Shown: positions 24,360 through 33,605 of the stretch, piece by piece
How positions within the stretch are numbered: the stretch's first letter is position 1
Layout: the number at the start of each line of letters is the position of its first letter
Source: an uncultured Lachnospiraceae bacterium
Lineage (GTDB): Bacteria > Bacillota > Clostridia > Lachnospirales > Lachnospiraceae
Length of the DNA: 64,000 nt
Reading direction: 5' to 3'
Assembly: GCA_947626915.1 (NCBI GenBank)
Contig: CANQUA010000001.1
Location: 1-64,000, forward strand
Made by a program: the position numbers and the translations under genes
The notes under the pieces: generated by a model
Database searches by the model: none
What the model was told of the DNA's origin: nothing
What the model saw: the letters and a program-made list of their open reading frames with translations, nothing else

Positions 24360-26738
24360 ATGATGTCGAAAGGGACCCGGATGGATACAGAGATCAGGAC
24401 GGGCAATTGGCAGGCGGAGCCGGGCAGACGGCCGGAAACCGGAAAACGACGGGCGGTCCAGAGGCCCGAAGCAGAGCTTCTGGCGCCGGCCGGATCGTTT
24501 GAAAGCATGAAGGCGGCGGTTTCGGCGGGAGCGGACGCGGTCTATATTGGCGGCAGCCGTTTCGGAGCCAGGGCCTATGCGGACAACCTGGACGAGGACC
24601 GGATGCTTTCTGCGATCGATTACGCCCATCTCCACGGCGTTTCCCTGTATATGACGGTGAATACGCTGGTGAAGGAGAAGGAAATTGACGGCCTTTACGA
24701 TTATCTGCGTCCTTATTATGAGAGAGGTCTGGACGCGGTCATTGTTCAGGACCTGGGGGTTTTCGCGGCGGTGCGGCGATGGTTCCCGGATCTGCGCGTC
24801 CACGCCAGCACCCAGATGACGGTGACGGGAGCGGAGGGCGCGCGGCTTTTGAAGGAAATGGGCGCGGTCCGCGTGATGACGGCCCGTGAATTGTCGCTGG
24901 AAGAGCTGCGGCGGATCCGCGGCCGGGCGGAGATGGAGACCGAAAGCTTTGTCCACGGGGCGCTTTGCTATTGCTATTCCGGGCAGTGTCTTTTGAGCAG
25001 CCTGATCGGAGGACGGAGCGGGAACAGGGGCCGCTGCGCCCAGCCGTGCCGTCTTCCCTATGAGGCCTGCGGCCTGTGTTCTGACAGGACAGGGGGAAAA
25101 GCGTATCTGATGAGCCTCAAGGACCTGTGTACCCTGGAGCTGCTGCCGGATATCCTGGAGAGCGGCGTCTGCTCGCTGAAGATCGAGGGGCGCATGAAGA
25201 GTCCCCGCTATACGGCCGGCGTTGTGAGCATTTACCGGAAATATCTGGATCTGTACCAAAACGAGGGACGCAGCGGGTATCATGTGGAGCCGGAAGACCA
25301 AAAACGGCTCCTGGAGCTTTTTGACCGCGGCGGACATACGGACGGTTATTACCGGCGCCATAACGGGCGGGACATGCTGGCGCTTAAGGAAAAGCCGGCG
25401 TTCCGGCAGGTGAACCAGTCCTGGCTGGATGATCTGGACGAGACGTACGTAAATACGGAGAAGAAAGAGAAACTGCGGGGAAAACTAACCGTGCACGAGG
25501 GAGAACCGCTTCGTCTGAGGCTGTGGAAAGACCGGAAAGGCGGGGGCCCTGCATTTACGGCCGAGGTCGCGGGAGACATAGTCCAGACTGCGAAGAACCA
25601 GCCGATGACGGCTGAAAAGCTGGAAAAACAGCTGCGGAAGACCGGCGGGACCGCGTTTGAGTGGGAGCGGCTGGAGCTGGATCTGAGCGGCAGCGTGTTT
25701 GTGCCGGTGCAGGCGCTGAATGAGCTGCGGCGGCAGGGCTTTGGCAAGCTGCAGGAGACGGTCTGCGGCAGTTTCCGCAGGGAGAGGAGAGAAGCGCCCG
25801 TTTTTGAAAAGGCAGGAGGGAGCGTAAACGGCGGGGAAATCCGCCTTCACGCCCTGGTATCCGACCTGCGGCAGTTTGCACAGGCGGTTCGGGAACCGGA
25901 CCTGGCGGAGATTCAGATCGAGACGGATCTGGTTTCACCCGCACAGTGGGCGGCCCTGGCGGAATCCTGCCACAGCGCGGGGAAAGCCTGTGTCCTGGCG
26001 CTGCCGGTGATCTGGCGCACGGAAGCGGAGACATTTTTCCGAAAATGGCGCCGGGAGTTTCTGGGAGCCGGATTTGACGGGCTTCTGGTGCGGTCCATGG
26101 AGGAAGCGGCGCTTGGGAGACGGGAGGACCAGCCTTTTGGCCCGATTCCTGTCTTTGCGGACCACAGCCTGTATACGTTCAATCACGAGGCGGCCCGGTT
26201 CTGGGCCGGCCTTGGCTGCAGCCGTCTGACCCTGCCGCTGGAACAAAACGGCGGGGAACTGGAAGAACTCCGGAGGGCCTGCGCCGGTATGAGGACAGGG
26301 AATGCAGACGCGGAGAGACAAGCCGCCGCGGTCTCTTTTGAACTGGTCGCGTACGGGTATCTTCCGGTCATGGTCACGGCCCAATGCGTGCGCCGGACCG
26401 TGTCAGGGTGCGACCGGCAGGAGGGATTTTTGACGCTTAAGGACCGTACCGGAAAAGAACTGCCGGTGCGGAACCATTGTACCTTTTGTTATAACCAGAT
26501 TTTTAATACGACTCCGTTGTCGCTGCTTGGGCTGGAAGCCGGTGTGCGCCGGATCGCTCCGGACGCGCTGCGGCTCCAGTTTTTGAAAGAGACGCCGGAG
26601 GAGGTGTCGGAGATCGTCCGGGCTTACGCGGACAGCTTCGTTCGCTCCGCTCCGGGCGGGGAGGAACCGGTCTGCCGGAACGTGCCTGCATGGATGGAAC
26701 ATTTCACCAGGGGGCATATGAAGCGGGGAGTCGAATAA
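24360..26738 (+). CDS. U32 family peptidase-like protein (RlhA-type)
   Basis: A 792-residue cytosolic protein. After a basic 36-residue leader it begins the U32 domain (ELLAPAGSFESMKAAVSAGADAVYIGG). The U32 signature with iron-sulfur ligands is clear: FVHGALCYCYSGQCLLSS, GNRGRCAQPCRLPY, then LKIEGRMKSPRY. A DUF3656-type middle domain and a C-terminal extension with CTFCYNQ follow. Despite the peptidase name, E. coli relatives (RlhA, TrhP) hydroxylate cytidine or uridine in rRNA or tRNA, which is the likelier function here. ATG 24360 has GGAACAGGAG upstream. The next gene starts 18 bp downstream. Confidence 0.88.
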   Translation: MMSKGTRMDTEIRTGNWQAEPGRRPETGKRRAVQRPEAELLAPAGSFESMKAAVSAGADAVYIGGSRFGARAYADNLDEDRMLSAIDYAHLHGVSLYMTVNTLVKEKEIDGLYDYLRPYYERGLDAVIVQDLGVFAAVRRWFPDLRVHASTQMTVTGAEGARLLKEMGAVRVMTARELSLEELRRIRGRAEMETESFVHGALCYCYSGQCLLSSLIGGRSGNRGRCAQPCRLPYEACGLCSDRTGGKAYLMSLKDLCTLELLPDILESGVCSLKIEGRMKSPRYTAGVVSIYRKYLDLYQNEGRSGYHVEPEDQKRLLELFDRGGHTDGYYRRHNGRDMLALKEKPAFRQVNQSWLDDLDETYVNTEKKEKLRGKLTVHEGEPLRLRLWKDRKGGGPAFTAEVAGDIVQTAKNQPMTAEKLEKQLRKTGGTAFEWERLELDLSGSVFVPVQALNELRRQGFGKLQETVCGSFRRERREAPVFEKAGGSVNGGEIRLHALVSDLRQFAQAVREPDLAEIQIETDLVSPAQWAALAESCHSAGKACVLALPVIWRTEAETFFRKWRREFLGAGFDGLLVRSMEEAALGRREDQPFGPIPVFADHSLYTFNHEAARFWAGLGCSRLTLPLEQNGGELEELRRACAGMRTGNADAERQAAAVSFELVAYGYLPVMVTAQCVRRTVSGCDRQEGFLTLKDRTGKELPVRNHCTFCYNQIFNTTPLSLLGLEAGVRRIAPDALRLQFLKETPEEVSEIVRAYADSFVRSAPGGEEPVCRNVPAWMEHFTRGHMKRGVE

Positions 26739-26756
26739 ATAAGGGAGAAGCGAGAT

Positions 26757-29561
26757 TTGAGTATCAGCGAACTAAACCGGAATTTCATGGAAAACGGGTT
26801 CCGTCTGTATGTTTCCGGAGCCAGATACCTGCTGTTTATTCTGATGGCGGCCTATACGTATCTGAGCTTCCGGTATTTTTGGGCGGATGAGGCGGGGAAA
26901 AAACGGATCTGCCGAAGACAGCTGTGGTGCCTGTTTCCGCTGCATCTGATCGCTTACACCGTGATCGGTTTTTATACCAGGGATCCGGCCATAGCCGTAT
27001 TTTACGGACTGCAGGCTGTTTTTTTCCTGTGCTACAGTTTCCTGTACCGGGTCGTTTACCCCAGGGCGTCCCGGCTGCTGATCAATCATACGTGCATGCT
27101 TCTGTGCGTCGGCCTGATCATGCTGACGAGGCTGAACTACAACCGGGCGCTGCGGCAGTTCCTGATCGTGGTACTGTCGGCTTTGGCTGCCTGTGTGCTG
27201 CCATGGGCGGTCGGACGGCTGCGCGGTCTTTCCCGGTTCCCGTGGTTCTATGGGCTGACCGGCCTGGCGCTTCTGACCGTGGTCTGCGTGGCGGGAAACA
27301 CTTCGTTCGGGGCGCAGTTATCGCTCACATTCGGGGGCGTTTCCCTGCAGCCGTCGGAGTTCGTGAAGATTCTCTTTGTGCTTTTTGCGGCGGCGCAGCT
27401 GTCCCGCTCGGTGAGCTTTTCGCAGATCGCTGTTACGACCGTCCTGGCGGCGCTTCATGTGCTGGTGCTGGTATTGTCCAAAGATCTGGGCGGGGCTCTG
27501 CTCTTTTTTACGGTCTATCTGTTTATGCTTTACGCGGCGACTTCGGACTGGAAATGGCTGGCTGCGGGCGCTGTGAGCGGCTGCGGGGCCGCTGTCGCCG
27601 GCTATCGTCTGTTCTCCCATGTGCGCAGCCGCGTGCTGGCCTGGCGGGATCCCTGGTCAGACATTGACGATAAGGGATATCAGATCACCCAGTCCCTGTT
27701 TGCCATCGGTACCGGCGGATGGTTCGGCCTGGGCCTTTATGAGGGGATGCCCGGGCGCATACCGGTAGTGGAAAAGGATTTCATATTCGCGGCGGTTTCC
27801 GAGGAGCTGGGGGCTCTGTTCGCCATTTGCCTGCTTTTCATCTGCCTGTGCTGTTTTATGGAATTTCTGCGGATCGCAGGCCGTACGGAAAATATGTTTT
27901 ATAAGCTGACCGCTTTTGGCCTGGGCTGCATGTATATTGTCCAGGTGTTTCTGACCGTGGGCGGCGTTGTCAAATTCATACCGTCGACGGGCGTAACGCT
28001 GCCGCTGGTCAGTTATGGGGGCAGTTCGGTTCTGAGTACGTTTATCCTGTTCGGGATTCTGCAGGGACTCTGCGCGATGGGCTCCGCCGGGGAGATCGAG
28101 ACCGCGAGAAAACGGAAGAACCTTAAATTGGTCCCGAAGAAGGAAACGAAAAGAAGCGGCGGCAGCGCCAGTATGCGCCTGCTGGCAAGACTGATTCTGG
28201 CCGCGTTCGCGGCCATGATCGCCTATGAGACCTGGTTCCTGACCGTCCGGCGGGAGGACGTTATAAACAACAGCTATAACCGCCGCCTGGATGATTTTGC
28301 GCAGCGTGTCACGCGCGGCAGGATCGTCGCGCATGACGGGACTATATTGGCGGAAACCCTGACCGATGAGGAGGGAAAAGAGGTGCGCAGCTATCCTTAC
28401 GGCTCTCTTTTTTCCCATGTGGTCGGGTATTCTACCATCGGAAAGACGGGAATCGAGGACCTGGCTCATTTTTACCTGCTGTCTTCCCATGTGAATCCGC
28501 TTAAGGCCGCGCTTACGGAGCTGACCGGCCGGAAAAATCCGGGAGATACGGTGGTAACGACCTTGGATCTGCAGCTGCAGCAGACCGCCTGGGAGGCCCT
28601 GGGGGACAGGCGGGGAGCCGTGGTGGTCATGGAGCCGGACACGGGCAAGATCCTGGCAATGGTCTCCCGGCCCGATTTTGATCCGAACACGGCAGCCGGG
28701 GACTGGGAGACTTTAACGAGCGAGGACAATGAAAGCGGGCAGCTTCTGAACCGCGCGGCCCAGGGACTGTATCCGCCTGGGTCCACCTTTAAAATCGTGA
28801 CGCTTCTGGAATACATCCGCCGGCATCCGGAGGATTACGGGGAGTTTCAGTACGATTGCGGCGGCAGCTATACGTTGGACGGCGCCGCAATCCGCTGTTA
28901 TCACGGGACGGCCCACGGCCGGCAGACGCTGGCAGAAGCGTTTGCCAATTCCTGCAACGGCGCCTTTGCGAAGATCGGAAGCGAGCTGGAGATCGGAGCG
29001 ATGACGGAGACGGTCAGGCAGCTTCTTTTCAATGCGGAGCTTCCGGTCGCGATCCCTTACAGCGGCAGTTCCTATGTGCTGGAGGAGGACGCTCCTTTGT
29101 GGGAAAGGCTGCAGACTGCCATCGGACAGGGGAGGACGCAGATCACGCCTCTGCACAACGCGCTTCTGGTTTCGGCGATCGCCAACGGAGGGACGCTGAT
29201 GCAGCCATGCCTGATCGACCGGATCGAGAATGCGGACGGAAAGCAGATCCGTAAATTTATGCCGCAGGCCTATGGGAATCTGATGACGGCGGAGGAAGCG
29301 GCGCTGCTGGCGGAAATGATGACGGCGGTTGTCACGGACGGCACCGGCTCCGCGCTGGTCTCGGACGCGTATACGGCGGCAGGGAAGACCGGTTCCGCGG
29401 AATTTGCCCGGGGAAAAGAGACCCACGCCTGGTTTGTCGGTTTTGCGCCGGCCCGGTCTCCGCGTCTGGCGGTCAGCGTTCTGGTGGAAGAAGGAGGTTC
29501 GGGCGGAAAGACGGCGGCGCCCATTGCGAAAAAAATCTTCGACGCATATTTTGCCAGATGA
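26757..29561 (+). CDS. SEDS glycosyltransferase fused to class B penicillin-binding protein
   Basis: A single 934-residue polypeptide joins the two halves of the septal or elongation wall synthase. Residues about 25-445 form a multi-pass FtsW/RodA/SpoVE protein with LQPSEFVKI, SKDLGGALL, GYQITQSLFAIGTGG, the VVEKDFIFAAVSEELG loop and LPLVSYGGSS. A basic linker (about 450-470) leads to a further membrane segment and then a PbpA-like transpeptidase: SxxK is STFK (Ser 676), SxN is SCN, and KTG is at Lys 877. SEDS proteins polymerise lipid II and class B PBPs cross-link it; normally they are separate genes. The start is TTG 26757, with AGGGAG upstream. Confidence 0.95.
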   Translation: MSISELNRNFMENGFRLYVSGARYLLFILMAAYTYLSFRYFWADEAGKKRICRRQLWCLFPLHLIAYTVIGFYTRDPAIAVFYGLQAVFFLCYSFLYRVVYPRASRLLINHTCMLLCVGLIMLTRLNYNRALRQFLIVVLSALAACVLPWAVGRLRGLSRFPWFYGLTGLALLTVVCVAGNTSFGAQLSLTFGGVSLQPSEFVKILFVLFAAAQLSRSVSFSQIAVTTVLAALHVLVLVLSKDLGGALLFFTVYLFMLYAATSDWKWLAAGAVSGCGAAVAGYRLFSHVRSRVLAWRDPWSDIDDKGYQITQSLFAIGTGGWFGLGLYEGMPGRIPVVEKDFIFAAVSEELGALFAICLLFICLCCFMEFLRIAGRTENMFYKLTAFGLGCMYIVQVFLTVGGVVKFIPSTGVTLPLVSYGGSSVLSTFILFGILQGLCAMGSAGEIETARKRKNLKLVPKKETKRSGGSASMRLLARLILAAFAAMIAYETWFLTVRREDVINNSYNRRLDDFAQRVTRGRIVAHDGTILAETLTDEEGKEVRSYPYGSLFSHVVGYSTIGKTGIEDLAHFYLLSSHVNPLKAALTELTGRKNPGDTVVTTLDLQLQQTAWEALGDRRGAVVVMEPDTGKILAMVSRPDFDPNTAAGDWETLTSEDNESGQLLNRAAQGLYPPGSTFKIVTLLEYIRRHPEDYGEFQYDCGGSYTLDGAAIRCYHGTAHGRQTLAEAFANSCNGAFAKIGSELEIGAMTETVRQLLFNAELPVAIPYSGSSYVLEEDAPLWERLQTAIGQGRTQITPLHNALLVSAIANGGTLMQPCLIDRIENADGKQIRKFMPQAYGNLMTAEEAALLAEMMTAVVTDGTGSALVSDAYTAAGKTGSAEFARGKETHAWFVGFAPARSPRLAVSVLVEEGGSGGKTAAPIAKKIFDAYFAR

Positions 29562-29562
29562 C

Positions 29563-29591
29563 TTGCATAACCGAACGGAATGCGGTATACT
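29563..29591 (+). promoter_or_regulatory. Promoter of the Nudix gene
   Basis: TTGCAT (29563-29568) and TATACT (29586-29591) are 17 bp apart, starting one base after the end of the SEDS-PBP gene and 65 bp before the Nudix start. Confidence 0.65.
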
Positions 29592-29656
29592 AACCTCAGT
29601 CTCACATGACACACCAGCGTCCGGGCGGGAGTCCGGGCCGACCAGGAGGGATTGCA

Positions 29657-30109
29657 ATGATAGAGGCAACGAGCTGTGGCGGTGTGGTGATATTTCGAGG
29701 TAAGATTCTTGTGTTGTATAAGAACTACAAAAACAAATACGAGGGTTGGGTTCTGCCGAAAGGAACTGTGGAAGCTGGAGAGGATTATAAAGAGACGGCG
29801 CTGCGGGAGGTCCGGGAGGAAACCGGCGTCAGCGCGTCGATCATCAAATACATCGGGAAGAGCCAATATTCTTTCAACACGCCCCAGGATATGGTGGAAA
29901 AGGACGTGCATTGGTACCTGATGATGGCCGACAGCTATTACAGTAAACCACAACGTGAGGAGTATTTCATGGATTCCGGTTATTATAAGTTCTATGAGGC
30001 CTATCACCTGCTGAAATTTGCGAATGAGAAGCAGATTCTTGAGAAAGCCTACAATGAATATCTGGAGTTAAAAAAGAATAATTTATGGGGTTCCAAGAAA
30101 TACTTTTAA
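29657..30109 (+). CDS. Nudix hydrolase
   Basis: A 150-residue pyrophosphohydrolase. The Nudix box is complete: G-x5-E-x7-R-E-x2-E-E-x-G, seen as GTVEAGEDYKETALREVREE followed by TGV. The N-terminus (MIEATSCGGVVIFRGK) and the WVLPKG strand before the box resemble the group cleaving diadenosine polyphosphates or capped 5' ends, but substrate cannot be fixed. ATG 29657 follows AGGAGGG; the longer open frame from 29606 has no site. The C-terminal 40 residues are helical and Lys/Glu/Tyr rich. Confidence 0.88.
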   Translation: MIEATSCGGVVIFRGKILVLYKNYKNKYEGWVLPKGTVEAGEDYKETALREVREETGVSASIIKYIGKSQYSFNTPQDMVEKDVHWYLMMADSYYSKPQREEYFMDSGYYKFYEAYHLLKFANEKQILEKAYNEYLELKKNNLWGSKKYF

Positions 30110-30120
30110 GGAGCGCGTAC

Positions 30121-30149
30121 AGAGGACATTTCCATGCGGAGTGTCCTCT
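30121..30149 (+). terminator. Hairpin after the Nudix gene
   Basis: AGAGGACA (30121-30128) pairs with TGTCCTCT (30142-30149). There is no T run, so it may be a weak terminator or an mRNA 3' end stabiliser. Confidence 0.45.
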
Positions 30150-30228
30150 GCTTCGTAAAAGGGATCTGACAGCCGGAATTTCACTGGCAGCGGCAGGTCA
30201 GGACCATTGAACAGGAGGAAGACACAAC

Positions 30229-31728
30229 ATGGGAAAAAGCGCCGCTTTTGAAGATCTGACGCCATATCTGGAGAAAATATCGGCTTTAAACACGACGCAG
30301 GTCCTGTTTGGCTGGGATCAGGAAACATTGGCGCCGAAGGAGGCGGCCGGCTATACGGCCGGGACCATCGGTATCTTGTCCGGCCTGTATTTTGAGCTGG
30401 TTACCGGGGCGAAAGTGAAAAAACTGCTGCAACGATGCGAAAAGGAGGAAGCTCTGACCGAGCTCCAGAAAGGCATTGTAAAAGAACTGAAAGAAACGGC
30501 GGAAAAACTGGAATGTATCCCGGCCGGGGAATATAAAGAATTTGCGGAGCTGACGGCCGGCTCTGCCAGGGTCTGGGCAAAAGCCAGGCAGGAAAATGAT
30601 TTTGCTTCCTTTGCGCCTGTGCTCAAAAAGATTCTGGCCGCGCAGAAGCGCATTGCCTCCAGACAGGCAAAAAAGGGACAGAAGCTTTACGACGTGATGC
30701 TGGATTCCTACGAAAAAGGGTTCGATATGGAAAGTCTGGACACGTTCTTTGACAGTCTGCGCCGGGAGCTGATTCCGTTTTTGAAGAAGCTGACGGAAAG
30801 CGGCGTACAGATCGAGGACGGTTTCCTGACCGGCGATTTCCGCGAAGAGAAACAAAAAGAGCTGGCGCGGTTTTTCGCAGAGTATCTGGGTTTTGACTTC
30901 AATAAAGGCGTGCTGGCGGTCAGCGCCCATCCGTTTACGACGAATCTGCACAATCATGACGTGCGGATTACGACGGCTTACAGCGACCATGTGGACGATT
31001 CGCTTTTTTCGGTAATCCACGAGACGGGGCATGCCCTTTATGAGCTGGGGATCCCGGACGAGCTGACCCAGACGCTGCTGGGGACCGGTACTTCTATGGG
31101 CATGCACGAATCCCAGTCCCGCTTTTTCGAAAATATGATCGGACGGAATCCGGCATTTTGGAAGCCGGTGTACGGGAAGATGCAGGAGACCTTTCCGGAA
31201 CAGCTGGGCGGAGTATCACGGGAGCAGTTTGTGAGAGCGGTCAATCGGGTACGGCCCGGCCTGATCCGCACCCGGGCGGACGAGCTGACCTACAGCCTTC
31301 ATATTATGCTCCGCTATGAGATCGAAAAAATGCTGGTGGAAGAGAATCTGGAAGTGGAAAAACTCCCGCAGGTCTGGGCGGACAAATATGAGGAATATCT
31401 TGGGGTCCGGCCCCGGAACGATTCTGAGGGCGTCCTTCAGGACATTCACTGGAGCCAGGGCTCTTTCGGCTATTTTCCATCCTATGCCCTGGGCAGCGCG
31501 TTCGCGGCTCAGCTGTACGCCTGTATGAGAAAGCAGATGGATGTGGAAACGCTGCTGGAGCATGGCGATCTGGCCCCGATCCGCGAATTCTTGCGCAAAA
31601 ATGTTCATCAATTCGGGAAATTGAAGACGAGCCGCCAGATTCTGCGGGATGTGACCGGCGAAGATTTTAACCCGGACTACTATGTGGAATATCTGAAAGA
31701 GAAATACGGCAGTCTCTATGGAATCTGA
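30229..31728 (+). CDS. Carboxypeptidase M32 (thermostable carboxypeptidase family)
   Basis: A 499-residue zinc metallocarboxypeptidase that removes C-terminal residues from peptides. The zinc motif HExxH is VIHETGHALYELG (about residues 263-275), followed by the third-ligand glutamate in GMHESQSRFFEN, and the conserved HPFTTNLHNHDVRITT and RTRADELTYSLH segments are present. Length matches the family (about 500). ATG 30229 follows AGGAGGAAG. With pepC and pcp it adds to a cytosolic peptide-degrading set. A perfect 13-bp hairpin follows. Confidence 0.95.
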   Translation: MGKSAAFEDLTPYLEKISALNTTQVLFGWDQETLAPKEAAGYTAGTIGILSGLYFELVTGAKVKKLLQRCEKEEALTELQKGIVKELKETAEKLECIPAGEYKEFAELTAGSARVWAKARQENDFASFAPVLKKILAAQKRIASRQAKKGQKLYDVMLDSYEKGFDMESLDTFFDSLRRELIPFLKKLTESGVQIEDGFLTGDFREEKQKELARFFAEYLGFDFNKGVLAVSAHPFTTNLHNHDVRITTAYSDHVDDSLFSVIHETGHALYELGIPDELTQTLLGTGTSMGMHESQSRFFENMIGRNPAFWKPVYGKMQETFPEQLGGVSREQFVRAVNRVRPGLIRTRADELTYSLHIMLRYEIEKMLVEENLEVEKLPQVWADKYEEYLGVRPRNDSEGVLQDIHWSQGSFGYFPSYALGSAFAAQLYACMRKQMDVETLLEHGDLAPIREFLRKNVHQFGKLKTSRQILRDVTGEDFNPDYYVEYLKEKYGSLYGI

Positions 31729-31740
31729 ACGGAAGCATAC

Positions 31741-31780
31741 GGTTTGGCGCAGATGAGGATGGGCCCGTCTGCGCCAAACC
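31741..31780 (+). terminator. Perfect 13-bp hairpin after the M32 gene
   Basis: GGTTTGGCGCAGA (31741-31753) pairs with TCTGCGCCAAACC (31768-31780). No T run follows. Confidence 0.5.
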
Positions 31781-31799
31781 ATAATCCTGCGATTGCAGG

Positions 31800-31831
31800 A
31801 ATAAAACGCCTGCGGCCGATGCAAGGCCGCA
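31800..31831 (-). terminator. Terminator of the Rpn-family gene
   Basis: TGCGGCC (31811-31817) pairs with GGCCGCA (31825-31831). Read on the minus strand the stem is followed by GGCGTTTTATT, consistent with termination just past the minus-strand gene. Confidence 0.55.
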
Positions 31832-31835
31832 AATA

Positions 31836-32855
31836 TTATTTTGTCTGTATTTGTTCTGCCTGCAGTTTCCGAACCGTCTCCGGGGGAAGACCGAGGATCT
31901 GAGCGATTTTGTCCGGGGAAAGCGTGCCGTCTTTCAGAAGCTTGACGGCAATGTTGGTACGCTCTTCCTCCCGGCTCAGCCGTTTCTCATTCTGGATGTG
32001 CAGTTCTTCGTCGTATTCTTCCAGGATCATGTCCGTCACCTCCGCACGGTTTTTCAAAAGAATATCCGACAACACCCCGTCCGCTATACACTCGTCAATC
32101 GCACGGTCCGCCGCCGCGCGCAGCGTCATGCCCTCCGTTCGGTATTGACGGATCAATCCCACCAGCCGCGCATATTCCGCCAGCCGGCGGCAGTTCTCCA
32201 TCAGCTCCCGGTTGTGTCCGTGGTTGATGTTCACCACATGGGCAACGCACTCCAGCGCCGGGCCGTATCTGCCCGCAGCCGATTCATGGCCGCCCTCCGG
32301 ACCGGTCCCGTCTGCGGCATGATTTTCCTTGCCTGCAGTACCGCGGACTGCGCCGCTGTCTCCCTGCTCTGTACTGTCCCTGCCGCCCTTTGACCGCGAC
32401 GCCGTCCCCTGCAGCATTTCCCCGTCTTTTACGAATGAATCCGACAGCCGCAGCTCCTGCCGGTCCGGCTGCTCCTTCGTCCCGTTGTAAAATACCACAT
32501 ACCGGGGAGCCGGGAGCGTCAGTCTGGCCGACGAATAAATGTCCAGGCCATGGGACGCCACGTACCCCTTATACAGCGCCGCCAGATAAAAGACGCCCCG
32601 CAGCGGCATATTCGGGTTCCAGGTGGACTGCGCCTCGTACAGGTTCATGTCGGCCCGGAAAAGAAACGAGACATCGTTCTTCATCCCCATGTAGACGACA
32701 TTTTCCAGCGTGTTGAACTCCAGGTCGTCCGGGTTGTCATAGGCCGTACCGTTCATGGCGTTGTAAAGGGAGAGCGCGTCCCCCGCGTCGGAGAAGACAA
32801 GTGCAAACAGGGTGGACTTGTGTTCCCGGTTGATTGTAGTTTTGTTTTCCGGCAT
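31836..32855 (-). CDS. Rpn-family PD-(D/E)XK nuclease/transposase-like protein
   Basis: A 339-residue member of the Rpn (YhgA-like, recombination-promoting nuclease) family frequent in gut Clostridia. The N-terminal part has the catalytic region FRADMNLYEAQSTWNPNMPL, an Asp followed by E-x-Q in place of E-x-K. A Gly/Ser/Glu-rich insertion of about 50 residues (about 148-198) splits the nuclease domain before PALECVAHVVNINHGHN. The C-terminus (about 285-335) is helical and ends in a short helix-turn-helix-like segment (LSPDKIAQILGLPPETVRKL). ATG 32853-32855 follows AAAGGAGG. Rpn proteins are DNA endonucleases that raise recombination; some act in phage defence. Confidence 0.85.
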   Translation of the reverse strand: MPENKTTINREHKSTLFALVFSDAGDALSLYNAMNGTAYDNPDDLEFNTLENVVYMGMKNDVSFLFRADMNLYEAQSTWNPNMPLRGVFYLAALYKGYVASHGLDIYSSARLTLPAPRYVVFYNGTKEQPDRQELRLSDSFVKDGEMLQGTASRSKGGRDSTEQGDSGAVRGTAGKENHAADGTGPEGGHESAAGRYGPALECVAHVVNINHGHNRELMENCRRLAEYARLVGLIRQYRTEGMTLRAAADRAIDECIADGVLSDILLKNRAEVTDMILEEYDEELHIQNEKRLSREEERTNIAVKLLKDGTLSPDKIAQILGLPPETVRKLQAEQIQTK

Positions 32856-32976
32856 AAACTTACCTCCTTTATTTTACATCAAAATGGCGCTGCTTGTAAA
32901 CAGCAAATTTCGGAAGCGGGGCAGGGTTCGGGAGCCAAAAGGAGCAGGTTCGCCAGCCAAAATGTCAGTCTGCGGA

Positions 32977-33180
32977 GCAGGACCGCAGATGAGGCAGAGC
33001 TGCAAATGGGGCAGGACCGCAGATGAGGCAGAGCTGCAAATGGAGCAGCACCGCAGACGGAGCAGAACTGCAAATGAAACAGAACCGCAGCCAGAGCAAA
33101 ACTGCAAATGGAGCAGAACCGTAACCAAAGCAAATCTCCAAATGGAACAGAGCCCCATAACCAAATCAGAACCGCAAATA
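32977..33180. repeat. Tandem array of six 34-bp units
   Basis: Six units start at 32977, 33011, 33045, 33079, 33113 and 33147. The first two differ at only one position; later copies diverge progressively. Each unit is itself two related 17-bp halves (GCAGGACCGCAGATGAG and GCAGAGCTGCAAATGGG). More degenerate relatives extend left to about 32920. Because 34 is not a multiple of three, no reading frame is conserved across copies, so it is unlikely to be coding even though frames are open on both strands. It lies about 120 bp upstream of the Rpn-family gene start. Confidence 0.9.
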
Positions 33181-33605
33181 GGCCGGCCCCGGGAACTGCG
33201 CAAGCCGCAGCCCCGCATATCCGCACATGTATCTTTTGTAAAAGCCGTAGATGGATTCTGCCGGAGAAAATCCGGCGGGAATACCGAAAACAATGACTGT
33301 TCAATCAGTAGTATACCAGACCGAGGGAAAAACCGCAAGCAGTTTTGACGGAAATTGGGGCGATTGAGATTCGGAATGAAATGAAAAGTTAAATTACACT
33401 TCAACTGAAATCAGCTGAAATTCGGACAAATATCAGAACTGACAAACCGGCAAAACATATAAAAAGAACTACACTACATGAAAAACAATATATGGAAAGA
33501 GATAAAAAGAAATACAAAGAAATACAACGACAAGCTATGCGGTTCCCCGCGCGCATAGATGATAAACGCCGCCCGCGCAGGAAACCGCATACTTTTCATG
33601 GTTCA
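33181..33605. other. Gene-free region between the repeat array and the araC remnant
   Basis: I see no gene. The segment from about 33400 to 33530 is strikingly A-rich. An imperfect hairpin with arms TATGCGGTT (33536-33544) and AACCGCATA (33583-33591) just past the stop of the minus-strand araC remnant may be its old terminator. Confidence 0.45.

Noticed and set aside
32977-33180. CRISPR array
   Set aside because: The units are contiguous with no unique spacers, drift steadily and there are no cas genes.
32812-33404. Open frames on both strands across the 34-bp repeats
   Set aside because: The repeat period is not a multiple of three, so the peptides do not repeat, and no start signals are present.
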